Shown here piece by piece: positions 42,978-52,291 of a stretch of DNA of 64,000 nt. Origin of the DNA: Methyloligella sp. Lineage in GTDB: Bacteria; Pseudomonadota; Alphaproteobacteria; Rhizobiales; HXMU1428-3. Made by a program: the position numbers and the translations under genes. Position 1 is the first letter of the stretch. Each line of letters begins with the position of its first letter. The notes beneath the pieces are model-generated. The model ran no database searches. It saw only the letters and a list, made by a program, of their open reading frames with translations, and was not told the origin of the DNA. Location: positions 1 through 64,000 of the forward strand of contig BQJJ01000006.1 of the NCBI GenBank assembly GCA_021604645.1. The letters are read 5' to 3'.

Positions 42978-43823
42978 TCAAAGCGCCTTAAACTCAGGTC
43001 GATCCGGCCAGGCAAAAACCAAGCTGTCTTCAATTTGTAAAACGTCACCTGTTGTCAAAAGCGTAAGTCCAGCATCAGAACAATCCGCATCTAGATAATG
43101 CGAATGCCTTTTTAAATAATGCTCAAGCGCTTGAGCGACAATACGTGGTTGTGATAGCACACGGCAGGAGGCCGGTAGATGTTTCACAAATAAAGGCTCA
43201 ACAAGCGGGTAGTGCGTGCAACCAAGAACAGCAAAGTGCGGCACCTTCCCAGCTGATTTTTCCATCATTAAAGAAACATAATTGGCGACAATTTCATCTA
43301 AAATGTCAGTTGGCTCACCAGCTTCAATTGCACCAGCAAGCGTTTTACAAGCCTGGTTCACCACATGTATTTGCGGGCAGCGTTTGCGGATCTCTTCGTC
43401 AAACACAGCGCTCTCAATCGTCCGCTGCGTTGCAAAAACAGCGATCACATCTTCCTTATACATTTGAGGGTATTGCGGTTCAGTTACGCCCCAAGGCGTT
43501 TGTGTCGCCACTTCAACGGTAGGTGCGATGATGCCAAGAACATTGCGTCCCTGCCATTCAGTGTTTGGCAACCAATCTTGTTGCAAAGTCCGGCACGCAA
43601 TTGAAGTGGCTGTGTTGCAACCAAGCACAACCAGCTTGCAACCCTGATTAAACAAAGTTTCGACACCAGCTTTCGTAAGGTCAACGACCTCTTCAGAGCT
43701 GCGGTTGCCATAAGGAGCTTTGGCATGATCGCCAAGATAGATAAAGGAAGTTGAGGGAAATTGATCCTTCAAAGCTTTAAGAACTGTCAGCCCACCGTGA
43801 CCGGAATCGAAAACACCAATCAT
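42978..43823 (-). CDS. murI: Glutamate racemase (MurI)
   Basis: MurI supplies D-glutamate for peptidoglycan. The 281-residue protein opens with IGVFDSGHGGLTVLKAL (the catalytic Asp region). The two catalytic cysteines are in LGCNTATS (about C69) and LGCTHYPLV (about C202). KAPYGNRS is a substrate-loop motif. Start ATG 43823. A terminator and repeat A11 separate it from fabI upstream on the same strand, so it is likely transcribed on its own. Confidence 0.94.
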   Translation of the reverse strand: MIGVFDSGHGGLTVLKALKDQFPSTSFIYLGDHAKAPYGNRSSEEVVDLTKAGVETLFNQGCKLVVLGCNTATSIACRTLQQDWLPNTEWQGRNVLGIIAPTVEVATQTPWGVTEPQYPQMYKEDVIAVFATQRTIESAVFDEEIRKRCPQIHVVNQACKTLAGAIEAGEPTDILDEIVANYVSLMMEKSAGKVPHFAVLGCTHYPLVEPLFVKHLPASCRVLSQPRIVAQALEHYLKRHSHYLDADCSDAGLTLLTTGDVLQIEDSLVFAWPDRPEFKAL

Positions 43824-43873
43824 TTATCAAACTCCGGTTAGGTTAAGTAAGGCTCTTAGCTCATGAATGAATG

Positions 43874-43897
43874 CAAAAAAGGTCTTTAAAAAAGACC
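43874..43897 (-). terminator. Terminator of the fabA-fabB-fabI unit
   Basis: Read on the minus strand, GGTCTTT/AAAGACC forms a hairpin followed by TTTTTTGC. It lies beyond repeat A11, so the fab transcript would carry an antisense copy of that repeat in its 3' untranslated region. Confidence 0.65.
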
Positions 43898-43981
43898 AAT
43901 CTGAAAACGCCTTTCCCGAAGAAGGAGCTCAGCCAACTTCGGGCTGAGGGACATGGCGAAACGCCAGTGTAGCCCGGTGCA

Positions 43982-44020
43982 AACGCGGTTGCTTGTGGGC
44001 AACCTAAAGCGCAACAAAAA
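43982..44020 (+). repeat. Repeat family B, nested in stem 3 of A11
   Basis: GCGC outer arms, GGTTGC, TTGTGG, GCAACC, CTAAAGCGC, tail AACAAAAA. The host hairpin is GGTGCA | CACC. Confidence 0.8.
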
Positions 44021-44050
44021 CACCGCCCCTCGGAGGGCCCGCAGCGAAGT

Positions 44051-44090
44051 AGCGTGGTTGCTGGTAGGCAACCTGAAGCGCCACTAAAAA
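44051..44090 (+). repeat. Repeat family B, nested in stem 4 of A11
   Basis: AGCGTGGTTGC, TGGTAG, GCAACC, TGAAGCGCCACT and tail AAAAA. It lies between the halves of the last A hairpin. Confidence 0.75.
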
Positions 44091-44112
44091 CCAATAGCCC
44101 GTGAGAGAGTTA

Positions 44113-44952
44113 TTAGTAGCCTGTTGATTTAAGCGATTCAAGGTCAGGCATGAACACTGTGTTATAGCCACAATCAACATAATGAACTTCACCAGTAACA
44201 CCGCCTGAAAGGTCAGAGAGAAGGTAAAGACCAGCACCACCAACATCATCTAATTTAGGAGTGCGTTTTAGAGGCGAATGTTGTTGTTGGAAATTAAACA
44301 TTGAGCGCGCATCTGAAATACCAGCACCAGCTAATGTTCTCATTGGCCCAGCAGACATAGCGTTCACACGAATATTGTCTGGTCCAAGGTCCGTAGCCAA
44401 ATATTTAACACTGGTCTCAAGCGCAGCTTTAGCAACACCCATCACATTGTAGCAAGGCACAACCTTTTGTGCCCCAGCATAAGAAAGAGTAAGCAAGCTA
44501 CCACCATTTTTCATCAGAGGTGCAGCACGCTTGGCAATCTCAGTAAATGAGAAGCAAGAAATCACCATAGTGTTGATGAAGTTCTCGCGGCTGGTATCGC
44601 AATAGCGGTCTTTAAGTTCATTGCGATCTGAAAAGGCAAGAGCATGAACAACAAAGTCAAGCTCACCCCATTTATCACCAATCACGTTAAATACATTATC
44701 AACGGTCGCGATATCGTTTACATCACAACTTTCAATGATTTCAGACCCAACAGATTCAGCCAATGGAATAGCACGGCGTCCAAACGCATCACCTTGATAG
44801 GTAAAGGCAAGTTCAGCACCTTGTCCGGCCAGAACACGGGCAATGCCCCATGCGATTGAGCGATCATTGGCAACGCCCATAATCAAACCTTTTTTACCAG
44901 CCATCATAGGGCCAGGTGTTGCAATATCTGTTGAATTTACAGGATCAGTCAT
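44113..44952 (-). CDS. fabI: Enoyl-[acyl-carrier-protein] reductase, NADH (FabI)
   Basis: FabI catalyses the last reduction of each fatty-acid elongation cycle. The SDR-type protein has KKGLIMGVANDRSIAWGIA at the NAD-binding start, and the active-site pattern Tyr-x6-Lys in CYNVMGVAKAALE. MSAGPMRTLAGAGISDARSM is typical of FabI. ATG 44952 (279 residues) is preferred for its upstream AGG; the frame extends to 44985. It is third in fabA-fabB-fabI on the minus strand, a set specialised for unsaturated fatty acid synthesis. Its 3' end abuts repeat A11. Confidence 0.94.
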   Translation of the reverse strand: MTDPVNSTDIATPGPMMAGKKGLIMGVANDRSIAWGIARVLAGQGAELAFTYQGDAFGRRAIPLAESVGSEIIESCDVNDIATVDNVFNVIGDKWGELDFVVHALAFSDRNELKDRYCDTSRENFINTMVISCFSFTEIAKRAAPLMKNGGSLLTLSYAGAQKVVPCYNVMGVAKAALETSVKYLATDLGPDNIRVNAMSAGPMRTLAGAGISDARSMFNFQQQHSPLKRTPKLDDVGGAGLYLLSDLSGGVTGEVHYVDCGYNTVFMPDLESLKSTGY

Positions 44953-45016
44953 CTGCTTACAGCCTAAATTATTTAATATTTTCAATTGATTAATAGATAA
45001 AACTTAGCGGGTAATA

Positions 45017-46231
45017 TTAGCCGTCAAATTTTTTCATCACTAATGTTGCATTTGTTCCGCCAAACCCAAAGCTATTTGACATGATAGCGTTAAGAGGCAC
45101 ATCTTGGCGTTTTTGAACAATTGGAACATTCGCAAAGGCTTCATCAAGCTCATCAATATGAGCAGATTCGCAAATAAAGTTATTTTGCAGCATGAGAAGA
45201 GAATAAATAGCTTCTTGCACACCAGCAGCACCAAGAGAGTGGCCGGTTAATGATTTGGTACTTGAAATTGGCGGCATATCTTCACCGAATACCTCTTGTA
45301 TAGCTTCGATCTCTTTAAGGTCGCCAATGGGCGTTGAGGTTCCGTGCGGGTTGATATAATCGATCTTATCGTTCACACCCTCAAGCGCGATCTTCATGCA
45401 ACGTACAGCTCCCTCGCCCGATGGTGCCACCATGTCATAGCCATCAGAGTTCGCACCGTAACCAATCACCTCAGCAATGATATTCGCACCACGTGCTTGA
45501 GCATGTTCAAGCGCTTCAAGAACCAACACTCCAGCACCACCAGCAATAACAAAGCCATCACGGTTCGCATCATAAGCGCGGCTAGCACGTTCAGGTGTGT
45601 CGTTAAAGTTGCCGGACATAGCATTCATCGCATCAAACAAAACGGATAAAGTCCAGTCAAGTTCTTCACCGCCGCCAGCAAACATCACATCTTGCTTACC
45701 CCATTGGATTTGCTCAACTGCATTGCCAATACAATGGCTCGAAGTCGAACAAGCTGATGAAATAGAATAGTTGATACCCTTAATTTTAAAAGGGGTTGCC
45801 AAAGTCGCAGAATTTGTACTCGACATTGATTTTGGAACTTCAAATGGACCAACTTTTTTCGGTCCGCGTTCCAAGGTCGTATTCGCAGCTTTTACAATTG
45901 CTTTCGCAGATGGACCGCCAGAGCCCATAATCAGACCAGTACGCTCATGACTAATTTCTTTTTCTTCTAAGCCAGCTTGTGCAATAGCTTCTTCCATTGC
46001 GACGTAGTTCCAGGCGGCGCCCATGCCCATAAAACGTTTCGCTTTACGATCAACCAAAGATAAAGCGTCGAGTGTCGGCGCGCCTTCCACCTGGCTTCTA
46101 AACCCAAGCTCAGCATATTTTTCAGCTTTGCTAATGCCAGATTTACAATTTTGGAGACTATCTAAAACTTCGTCCCTATTGTTACCAATGCTGGAGACAA
46201 TCCCCATACCTGTAATGACAACGCGTCTCAT
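45017..46231 (-). CDS. fabB: 3-oxoacyl-[acyl-carrier-protein] synthase I (FabB)
   Basis: A condensing enzyme that elongates unsaturated intermediates made by FabA. The 404-residue protein has the catalytic triad Cys in [12 protein letters not shown] (about C161), His in [11 protein letters not shown] (about H296) and His in [12 protein letters not shown] (about H331). The end [18 protein letters not shown] is typical. Start ATG 46231, 64 nt before fabI. The pairing with fabA makes the FabB rather than FabF assignment likely. Confidence 0.95.
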   Translation of the reverse strand: MRRVVITGMGIVSSIGNNRDEVLDSLQNCKSGISKAEKYAELGFRSQVEGAPTLDALSLVDRKAKRFMGMGAAWNYVAMEEAIAQAGLEEKEISHERTGLIMGSGGPSAKAIVKAANTTLERGPKKVGPFEVPKSMSSTNSATLATPFKIKGINYSISSACSTSSHCIGNAVEQIQWGKQDVMFAGGGEELDWTLSVLFDAMNAMSGNFNDTPERASRAYDANRDGFVIAGGAGVLVLEALEHAQARGANIIAEVIGYGANSDGYDMVAPSGEGAVRCMKIALEGVNDKIDYINPHGTSTPIGDLKEIEAIQEVFGEDMPPISSTKSLTGHSLGAAGVQEAIYSLLMLQNNFICESAHIDELDEAFANVPIVQKRQDVPLNAIMSNSFGFGGTNATLVMKKFDG

Positions 46232-46380
46232 GTCTATTCCTTATCTATCGGCCCATCTTCACACAAGAGAAGCTGCCAAACTCATTTAATCTTGGAAAAG
46301 GTTCTACCTAAATTTTAAAGAACCTGCCAATATTAATTTTATACACTTATGTCATGAGCGCTTTGCTCAAAATCAACAAT

Positions 46381-46896
46381 CTAAGCTTCGTCCCCGCCAA
46401 ATAAGCCCACACGCAAATCTTTTGCATGGAAAATAGGCTCTCCATCAGCTTTTACAACACCTTCTGCAACAGCCAGTTTAAGGCGGCGTAAAATGAGGCG
46501 CTGAATGTTAATTTCATAAGTCACTAATTTTGTTGTTGGCAACACCATGCCTGTAAATTTGACTTCACCAGTAGAGATCGCACGGCCACGACCAGGTTCA
46601 CCCAGCCAACCAAGGAAAAAGCCTGTTAATTGCCACAAAGCATCCAAACCAAGACAACCAGGCATCACAGGGTCACCTTCAAAATGACACGGAAAAAACC
46701 ATAAATCAGGCTTAATATCAAACTCAGCCTGGATAAATCCCTTACCAAATTCACCGCCATTGTCATTGATTTCGGTAATGCGATCAAACATAAGCATGGG
46801 AGGCAAAGGAAGTTGAGCATTCCCTGGCCCAAATAGTTCGCCTCGTCCGCATGTTAAAAGTTCTTCATAGCTATAATTGGATTGGCGATCCGCCAT
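46381..46896 (-). CDS. fabA: 3-hydroxydecanoyl-ACP dehydratase/isomerase (FabA)
   Basis: FabA dehydrates and isomerises C10 intermediates and so starts unsaturated fatty acid synthesis. The 171-residue protein has the active-site His in [13 protein letters not shown] (about H71) and the Asp in LGLDALWQL (about D85). It begins [20 protein letters not shown], the usual FabA start. ATG 46896 is behind GGGG. First gene of fabA-fabB-fabI, divergent from irr. Confidence 0.96.
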   Translation of the reverse strand: MADRQSNYSYEELLTCGRGELFGPGNAQLPLPPMLMFDRITEINDNGGEFGKGFIQAEFDIKPDLWFFPCHFEGDPVMPGCLGLDALWQLTGFFLGWLGEPGRGRAISTGEVKFTGMVLPTTKLVTYEINIQRLILRRLKLAVAEGVVKADGEPIFHAKDLRVGLFGGDEA

Positions 46897-47259
46897 TGAT
46901 GCACCCCGTCATTTTTGTTATATAGATAGTAATTCAGTCGTTCTGTAACAATTTTACATTACATACACGGCAATTCAGACTATAATTATGCAGTTAATTG
47001 CTGCTTTTAAAACAGTTGCTCGTAACATAATTACAAAGCCTCCAAAAGAGGCAGATTTAATAACACGTGATGTTTTTAACGTTTTTGTAACATATTACAA
47101 ATGCAACATAAAACAAAGCAATATAACATTGCTAGTTTTTTTAAATATTTTTTGCCATGATTGTGCTTTACTCATGGAAGAAGGTCTTAAAATTTGACTT
47201 GGTGGACCTAAAAACTGAAATGCACACTGATCGATATGAACACTTAATGTATATGGGCC
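46897..47259. other. fabA-irr divergent intergenic region
   Basis: 363 nt, AT-rich, holding the divergent promoters. TATAAT occurs at 46981-46986 on the + strand without a convincing -35. I saw no clear iron-control inverted repeat and no gene. Confidence 0.4.
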
Positions 47260-47709
47260 ATGGATAACATGACAAATACACCAGAATTTGAAAAGCCTCA
47301 GGGCAATATCATTGATATGTCTGAGAAATTACGCACAGCAGGCATGAGACCAACTCGCCAGCGTGTCGCGTTAGGAGATCTGTTATTCAAAAATGGTGAT
47401 CGTCATGTATGTGCAGAAATTTTGCATGAAGAGGCAGTTGAGCATAAAATTCCAGTGTCGTTGGCAACTGTCTACAATACTCTAAACCAGTTTCGTGATG
47501 CAGGTCTGTTACGAGAAGTAGCATTAGTAGGCACGCGGGTTTATTTTGATACAAACATGTCAGATCACCAACATTTCTACCTGGAAGAAAAAGCTGAGCT
47601 GTTGGACATACCAAACTCAGATCTTTCTGTCTCAGGCTTACCAGAAGCCCCTGAAGGAATGGAAATCGCTGGTGTAGATATTGTTGTTCGCCTCAGACCA
47701 AAAAAATAG
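47260..47709 (+). CDS. irr: Irr-type iron response regulator (Fur family)
   Basis: The 149-residue Fur-family protein has LRTAGMRPTRQRVALGDLLF and the recognition region VSLATVYNTLNQFRDAGLL. The metal-site region reads SDHQHFYLEEKAEL, where classical Fur has HHHH..C; this variation and the absence of CxxC motifs match rhizobial Irr. In that group irr lies next to fabA-fabB-fabI, as here. Irr represses iron-use genes under low haem and is degraded on haem binding. Start ATG 47260. Assignment by context and motif is strong, though function was not tested. Confidence 0.88.
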   Translation: MDNMTNTPEFEKPQGNIIDMSEKLRTAGMRPTRQRVALGDLLFKNGDRHVCAEILHEEAVEHKIPVSLATVYNTLNQFRDAGLLREVALVGTRVYFDTNMSDHQHFYLEEKAELLDIPNSDLSVSGLPEAPEGMEIAGVDIVVRLRPKK

Positions 47710-47711
47710 CT

Positions 47712-47733
47712 CTAGAGCGTTACGCATTAATCC
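47712..47733 (+). repeat. Partial RIME-like repeat R3
   Basis: CTAGAGCGTTACGCATTAATC has the start of an R-type repeat but lacks the AAAGTGG core. Possibly a half element. Confidence 0.35.
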
Positions 47734-47746
47734 AGAAAATTATTAA

Positions 47747-48583
47747 TTAGCTACTTTTAACTTTCACACGTTTCAAGCCTTCTTTTGCCGGCTTGTAGTG
47801 CGGGTTGATAGATAATGCGCGTTGATAGGCGCGCGATGCCTCGTCAGGAGCATTTTGTTTTTCAGCAGCTAAGCCACGATATGTCCAGGCTTGGTAAAAT
47901 CCCTTCTTACGCCGAGCTGCCACGTAAAAATCATCATAGGCTTCTTTGTAATTTCCAGTGGCAATACGACTTAGACCTCGCCCATAATAAGGAGCAAAAG
48001 AGTTCGGTTGCAGATCAATTGCACTGTTAAAATCAGCCAATGCCAAAGCATTATCTCCGCGCGCTAAATAAATCTCACCTCGATTGAAATAGGCACCAGC
48101 ATGGTCAGGAGCAAACTCAAGGGTTTTGTTGAAATCAGCCAAGGCCAAGGCTTGCTTGTTCTTAATGCGGTAAAGCATACCACGGCCAAAATAAGCTACT
48201 GGATATTCGGTTGAAAGTGTCAAAGCCTGATCAAAATCACTCATTGCTTTATCAAATTGCTTTAATCGTACATGTATAAGGGCTCTGTTAGCAAATGCCT
48301 GAAAGTAACTGGGGTCAATTTCAATGGCTTTGGAAAAGTCAGCTATAGCTTTGGAGTAATTACGTGCGTCGCCATGGGCCGTCCCGCGCATATTATAGAC
48401 ACTAGGGTCATCGGGGTTTTGCTTAATCACACTTGTAAGTGAGAGAATATTATTCTCATGTTGCTTAGTTGAAAGGGGTTTTAAAGTTGCATAACTTTGC
48501 TCACCGCTGATAACAGGGGCTTGGCAGCCTGACAGGGCCAAAAGGCAAGAAATAACAATAAAAAAAACAGTAACTGGTCTCAT
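47747..48583 (-). CDS. TPR-repeat lipoprotein (NlpI-like)
   Basis: The 278-residue protein has a lipoprotein signal with LSGC (about C20) and about six tetratricopeptide repeats. Examples are YSKAIADFSKAIEIDPSYFQ, FDKAMSDFDQALTLS and YYGRGLSRIATGNYKEAYDD. It should sit on the inner face of the outer membrane or in the periplasm as a scaffold. The resemblance to NlpI is in layout only. Start ATG 48583. Convergent with irr, separate from rpsU. No catalytic domain. Confidence 0.85.
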   Translation of the reverse strand: MRPVTVFFIVISCLLALSGCQAPVISGEQSYATLKPLSTKQHENNILSLTSVIKQNPDDPSVYNMRGTAHGDARNYSKAIADFSKAIEIDPSYFQAFANRALIHVRLKQFDKAMSDFDQALTLSTEYPVAYFGRGMLYRIKNKQALALADFNKTLEFAPDHAGAYFNRGEIYLARGDNALALADFNSAIDLQPNSFAPYYGRGLSRIATGNYKEAYDDFYVAARRKKGFYQAWTYRGLAAEKQNAPDEASRAYQRALSINPHYKPAKEGLKRVKVKSS

Positions 48584-48717
48584 GAGAAAAACACCACTTA
48601 ATTCAAAGCAATACGATTATTAAGTAATATAATGACAGATTAAGACTCAAATTTGGTCTTAAGAAAAACAGTTCATAAAATTATGTAGGATATCATGATT
48701 AAAAACAATCAACCCCA

Positions 48718-48751
48718 CAAACAAAAATAAGCCCACATATGCGAGCTTATT
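48718..48751 (-). terminator. Terminator of rpsU
   Basis: On the minus strand AATAAGC/GCTTATT forms a hairpin followed by TTTTGTTTG. It lies about 200 nt after the rpsU stop; a weaker hairpin CAAGATT/AATCTTG (48811-48834) is nearer. Otherwise the 48584-48948 gap holds no gene. Confidence 0.6.
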
Positions 48752-48948
48752 CGAATATCATAAAATTATTTTGAATCTATAAACCGTAGTAATTAATCAG
48801 ATTAATAAAGCAAGATTCAGTAAGTTCAATCTTGATACACGGTCTTAAAGAAAGATTCTTATAGTTCGATCAGTTAGCTAGATTAAAGCCAAATCAAACC
48901 AAACCTAAAATGGTTTAGTTCACAAGATGATTATCTTGAGCGGCAAAC

Positions 48949-49170
48949 CTATCTAGAACGACCAGGAACTAGACCTTCACGTTGAGCTCTTTTGCGCGCA
49001 AGTTTGCGAGCGCGGCGAATAGCTTCAGCTTTCACACGAGCACGTTTTTCAGAAGGTTTTTCGTAAAAATTACGAAGTTTCATCTCACGGAAAATGCCTT
49101 CACGTTGCATTTTCTTTTTCAGCGCTTTCAGCGCTTGATCAACATTGTTATCGCGAACGAGTACTTGCAC
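48949..49170 (-). CDS. rpsU: 30S ribosomal protein S21
   Basis: A small basic ribosomal protein of 73 residues from GTG 49170 (AGAGG 7 nt upstream), so the protein starts with the normal [20 protein letters not shown]. The end [20 protein letters not shown] is typical. The frame would allow TTG 49185, adding five untypical residues. Transcribed alone with a terminator about 200 nt downstream. Confidence 0.95.
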   Translation of the reverse strand: MQVLVRDNNVDQALKALKKKMQREGIFREMKLRNFYEKPSEKRARVKAEAIRRARKLARKRAQREGLVPGRSR

Positions 49171-49465
49171 GCGTCTACCTCTCAAATATTAAGGTCCCAA
49201 ATTCCAAATTTTTAAGGAATCTACCAAGGTGCTCATAAGCCCTTATTGGACCGAGCCAATCTCTAGTCCTTCCCTTTATCAAATATCTGCAGGAATGTCC
49301 ATAGAAATGTCCAAGAAAGGCCAAATAATTTACCAAACAATAGAACGAACTTCATCTCTCACGATCTGTAGCAGCGAACAAAAAATTCTAGCTCCAGAAA
49401 AAAACATAAAACTAAAATAGACGAAGAAGGAGTTCAGCCCTTTTCGGGCTGAAGGACATGGCAGC

Positions 49466-49504
49466 AGTGCGGTAGCTGGTGGGCAATCTTAAGCACAGAC
49501 AAAA
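49466..49504 (+). repeat. Repeat family B, nested in stem 2 of A12
   Basis: GTGC/GCAC outer stem, inner GGTAGC and GCAATC partly paired, tail AGACAAAA. Host palindrome GGCAGC | GCTGCC. Confidence 0.75.
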
Positions 49505-49515
49505 GCTGCCCGGCG

Positions 49516-49570
49516 TACAAGATCAGCCCGAGCGGAGCTTTGCGAGCACGGATAAGCTGATCGCAAAAAA
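49516..49570 (+). repeat. Insertion of a third type (C) nested in stem 3 of A12
   Basis: Arms GATCAGC and GCTGATC enclose about 30 nt containing CCGAGCGGAGC and GAGCACGG. An A tract (GCAAAAAA) follows, as after B elements. It was found only once in the window. Confidence 0.5.
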
Positions 49571-49630
49571 CACCGCCCCTCGGAGGCCCAAGCGCCATAA
49601 GCGCTTGGAATAGCCGTGAGAGAAAATCAC

Positions 49631-50719
49631 TCAATCAATGTCATATAGATAATTGATATGACCCATCTTGCGGCCATCGCGGGTTTCGTCTTTGCCATAA
49701 ACATGCAAAATTGCCCCCTCACTTGAGGCCACTTCATCCCATCTGTCCATATCAGATCCGACCATATTGACCATCATAGTATTTGAATGACGTCTTGTTG
49801 TTCCAAGCTGCCATCCAGCGACGGCGCGTATATGGTTTTCAAATTGATCGCAGACACAGGCATCCATGGTCCAATGCCCGGAATTATGGACACGAGGCGC
49901 AATCTCATTAACAATTAAAGGCGTATCAGTCACACCGCCAATTGCAAAAAATTCAACGGCCAAAACACCAACATAATTTAGTTTCTCAGCAATCTTGGCG
50001 GCAAAGGCACGCGCAAGTTTCTCAAGATCGTCCGGTATGTTGGCTGGCACATGAGATTCAGCCAAAATCTGATTGCGATGAACATTGCGAGGGCAATCAT
50101 AAAAGACAATCTCACCTTTAAAATCACGCGCCACAAGGCACGAAATTTCCAGGTTGAAATTGACCAATTGCTCAAAAACCGCAGGTTCACCATTATAGGC
50201 TTTGATGGCAACATCAGGGTCAATGTTAGCTCCTAGCCTGATCTGTCCCTTGCCGTCATATCCCATACGTCTGGTTTTTAAAATGCCGTCTTGACCCAGT
50301 TTATAGATCGCTGAAACAATGTCAGTTTCACGATTGATCTCAAAATAAGGGGCAACGGGTATGCCATGGGAAGATAGGAATTTCTTTTCTGCCAACCTGT
50401 CTTGTGAAATGGCGAGTGCAGTTTGCCCAGGTGCAATGGTTGTGTATTTAGCTGCATGTTCATAGGTATCTAGCGGAATATTTTCAAATTCAACAGTTGC
50501 AACGTCCACCTGTGAGGCAAACTCTTTAACCGCATTTAAATCTGTGTAAGGAGCCACAGTTTGTTTTTTTGAAACTTCAAAGGCCGGTGCGTTATGTTGC
50601 GGAGAATAAATGTGCGCATGAAGACCAAGGCGAGCCGCGGCCATCGCAAGCATACGTCCAAGCTGACCGCCACCAAAAATACCAATCGTTGATCCAGGAG
50701 CTAAAGGTTTATTTATCAT
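49631..50719 (-). CDS. purK: N5-carboxyaminoimidazole ribonucleotide synthase (PurK)
   Basis: An ATP-grasp enzyme of purine synthesis that carboxylates AIR at N5. The 362-residue protein starts with STIGIFGGGQLGRMLAMAAA, the family's dinucleotide-like loop. GILKTRRMGYDGKGQIRL is the ATP-binding part, and LAVEFFAIGG with IVNEIAPRVHNSGHWTMDAC holds the Mg/ATP residues. Start ATG 50719, 43 nt after purE. Its 3' end abuts repeat A12, which would appear antisense in the purEK transcript. Confidence 0.95.
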   Translation of the reverse strand: MINKPLAPGSTIGIFGGGQLGRMLAMAAARLGLHAHIYSPQHNAPAFEVSKKQTVAPYTDLNAVKEFASQVDVATVEFENIPLDTYEHAAKYTTIAPGQTALAISQDRLAEKKFLSSHGIPVAPYFEINRETDIVSAIYKLGQDGILKTRRMGYDGKGQIRLGANIDPDVAIKAYNGEPAVFEQLVNFNLEISCLVARDFKGEIVFYDCPRNVHRNQILAESHVPANIPDDLEKLARAFAAKIAEKLNYVGVLAVEFFAIGGVTDTPLIVNEIAPRVHNSGHWTMDACVCDQFENHIRAVAGWQLGTTRRHSNTMMVNMVGSDMDRWDEVASSEGAILHVYGKDETRDGRKMGHINYLYDID

Positions 50720-50762
50720 AATTTCACTTGGTTGCCTTTAACATGGCTATCTTTTAAGTGTC

Positions 50763-51254
50763 TTAATCGACAGGAGTTAGTGCGATTTTTTCTGTCTGAG
50801 CTTTCCGCCATTCGACGATCCGCTCAAGCAGCTCTTCATCATTACCACTTAAAATCTGAGCAGCTAGAAGTCCTGCATTAGTAGCACCTGCCGCCCCAAT
50901 AGCCAATGTACCAACTGCCACTCCGGCCGGCATTTGCACAATTGAAAGAAGGCTATCTTTACCAGAAAGCGCTTTACTTTGCACAGGAACACCAAGAACA
51001 GGAAGAGGCGTCAAAGCTGCAACCATTCCAGGGAGGTGAGCTGCACCACCTGCCCCTGCGATAATAACTTTAATGCCACGGCCTCGAGCTGATTTCGCAA
51101 AATCATAGAGGCGATCAGGGGTGCGGTGTGCTGAGACAATTTGCGTTTCAAAAGGAACATCAAGGCTTGTTAAGAGATCCGCCCCTAGTTTCATTGTTGG
51201 CCAATCAGATTGGCTGCCCATAATGATGCTGATAAGTGGTGACTTTGATGCCAT
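50763..51254 (-). CDS. purE: N5-carboxyaminoimidazole ribonucleotide mutase (PurE)
   Basis: PurE moves the carboxyl group from N5 to C4 of CAIR, following PurK. The 163-residue protein has [36 protein letters not shown] and [20 protein letters not shown], all active-site segments. ATG 51254. Immediately upstream lies a hairpin that includes a GGGG-type ribosome-binding sequence, and a good promoter lies about 220 nt upstream. Confidence 0.96.
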   Translation of the reverse strand: MASKSPLISIIMGSQSDWPTMKLGADLLTSLDVPFETQIVSAHRTPDRLYDFAKSARGRGIKVIIAGAGGAAHLPGMVAALTPLPVLGVPVQSKALSGKDSLLSIVQMPAGVAVGTLAIGAAGATNAGLLAAQILSGNDEELLERIVEWRKAQTEKIALTPVD

Positions 51255-51261
51255 CTAAATC

Positions 51262-51281
51262 AATTAGGGTATCCCCTAATT
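51262..51281 (-). promoter_or_regulatory. Hairpin near the purE ribosome-binding site
   Basis: AATTAGGG, 4 nt, CCCTAATT: a perfect 8-bp stem ending 7 nt before the purE start on the minus strand. The AGGGG that could serve as Shine-Dalgarno is inside it, so folding may limit translation. Confidence 0.4.
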
Positions 51282-51479
51282 CTCCCCGTAATCATCTTTT
51301 TAAGCTCTGAGTTAGAGAGCCTTGTTACATTGAAAGCAATTGCAATTCAAAAACTTACATAAACACGCATACGATAAAGAAAACACTTGTGTTCTATTGG
51401 TTTAAAAAAGAAGCCTTAAAGCAGTCCCCAAAAGAGGATGCAGTGTTAAAATCTTTAATGATCAGTTGAAAAGCGGTGC

Positions 51480-51507
51480 ATTATAGGCAGAAACATCAAA
51501 TTTGCAA
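51480..51507 (-). promoter_or_regulatory. Promoter of purEK
   Basis: On the minus strand TTGCAA (51507-51502) and TATAAT (51485-51480) are 16 nt apart. The predicted leader of about 220 nt has some hairpin potential but no recognised riboswitch. Confidence 0.6.
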
Positions 51508-51542
51508 GCTTCCGTCTAATTCCTCTTAAGTCACTTTAATAT

Positions 51543-51755
51543 TCACGCAATGATATCTGGAAAAAAACGTTCTTCCAAAGCGCGTATTTCGTCTTTTAGA
51601 GATAATTTCTTCTTCTTCAGCCTGCGAAGTTTTAATTGGTCAACTTGGAGCTCCGCCGTTAAGTCTGAAATATCGCGATCAAGATCTCTGTGCTCTTGCC
51701 GTTTAGATGCCAAAAGAGCCCGAAAATCCATATCTATTTTATTAGATTCTTCCAA
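51543..51755 (-). CDS. DUF465/YdcH-family small protein
   Basis: A 70-residue helical, coiled-coil-like protein: FRALLASKRQEHRDLDRDIS, then QVDQLKLRRLKKKKLSLKDE and IRALEERFFPDII. The C-terminal LKxxKLxLKDEIxxL is the DUF465 signature, and the family is of unknown function. The start is TTG 51755 or ATG 51731 (62 residues). It is next to purEK and 536 nt from a second DUF465 gene on the opposite strand; pairs of such genes near purE are common in rhizobia. Confidence 0.75.
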   Translation of the reverse strand: MEESNKIDMDFRALLASKRQEHRDLDRDISDLTAELQVDQLKLRRLKKKKLSLKDEIRALEERFFPDIIA

Positions 51756-52291
51756 AAATTTACCTAAACCAACCCAAAATACATATCAAGACAAGGGATT
51801 TGCCCTGTTGTTTAAGAGTGTGCGATAGAAAACGAATATAGTGCCACACCCTGCACTTAGATTTAAGGATATAAAAAATTGATAGGAAAATCCAAAAAAT
51901 CAGCAAAATATGCACAATAACCTATTAATTTTAAGTCATTTTCAAATAATTAAATAAATAGCGAAACAAAAAATTCACAAGCACTTAAATCTATAATTTT
52001 CATCTAACTAAGCTTCTTTTGACATTGATGAATAAATTTTACTAATCATGTAAAGTTGGTTATTTAAGTTATTGATTTTATGGGAAAAATTTAATTTCTG
52101 AAGGCTGGGTTGTAACGCTGAAACAGTGTGCGAAGTTTAAGAAAAAGAATAATACATCAGTATTCTAACTAAGGAAAATTATAATAAAAAATTTAATTTC
52201 CTTTCAATATTGTAACCAAAGGGGATTAGACATAGATAAAGTTCTATGAGACAATTTAAGTCTTAATGGAAACTAACTTACGGAGGGTTGC
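51756..52291. other. AT-rich gap between two DUF465 genes
   Basis: 536 nt of very AT-rich sequence, with many A/T runs, separating divergent genes. No open frame, repeat copy or structured RNA was recognised. Confidence 0.45.

Larger units (their letters stand above)
43921..44105 (+). repeat. Repeat family A, copy A11, carrying two nested B elements
   Basis: GAAGGAG, stem 1 CTCAGCC/GGCTGAG, GGGACATGGCG. Stem 3 is GGTG/CACC with a B element in its loop (43982-44020). CTCGGAGGGC follows, then stem 4 with a second B element in its loop (44051-44090), then AATAGCCC and GTGAG. GTGAG ends 7 nt before the fabI stop codon (opposite strand). Confidence 0.85.
49426..49620 (+). repeat. Repeat family A, copy A12, with two nested insertions
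   Basis: Stem 1 TTCAGCCC/GGGCTGAA (a compensated change from CTCAGCCC/GGGCTGAG). Stem 2 GGCAGC/GCTGCC is split by a B element (49466-49504). Stem 3 is split by another, different insertion (49516-49570). Then CTCGGAGG, stem 4 CCAAGCGC/GCGCTTGG, AATAGCC and GTGAG. It ends 10 nt before the purK stop codon (opposite strand). Confidence 0.85.

Noticed and set aside
46988..47197. Plus-strand open frame of 69 codons before irr
   Set aside because: AT-rich, no ribosome-binding site, lies in the fabA-irr promoter region, no family resemblance.
51255..51500. 6S RNA upstream of purE
   Set aside because: The promoter is good, but the leader lacks the long closing stem with central bubble expected of 6S RNA.
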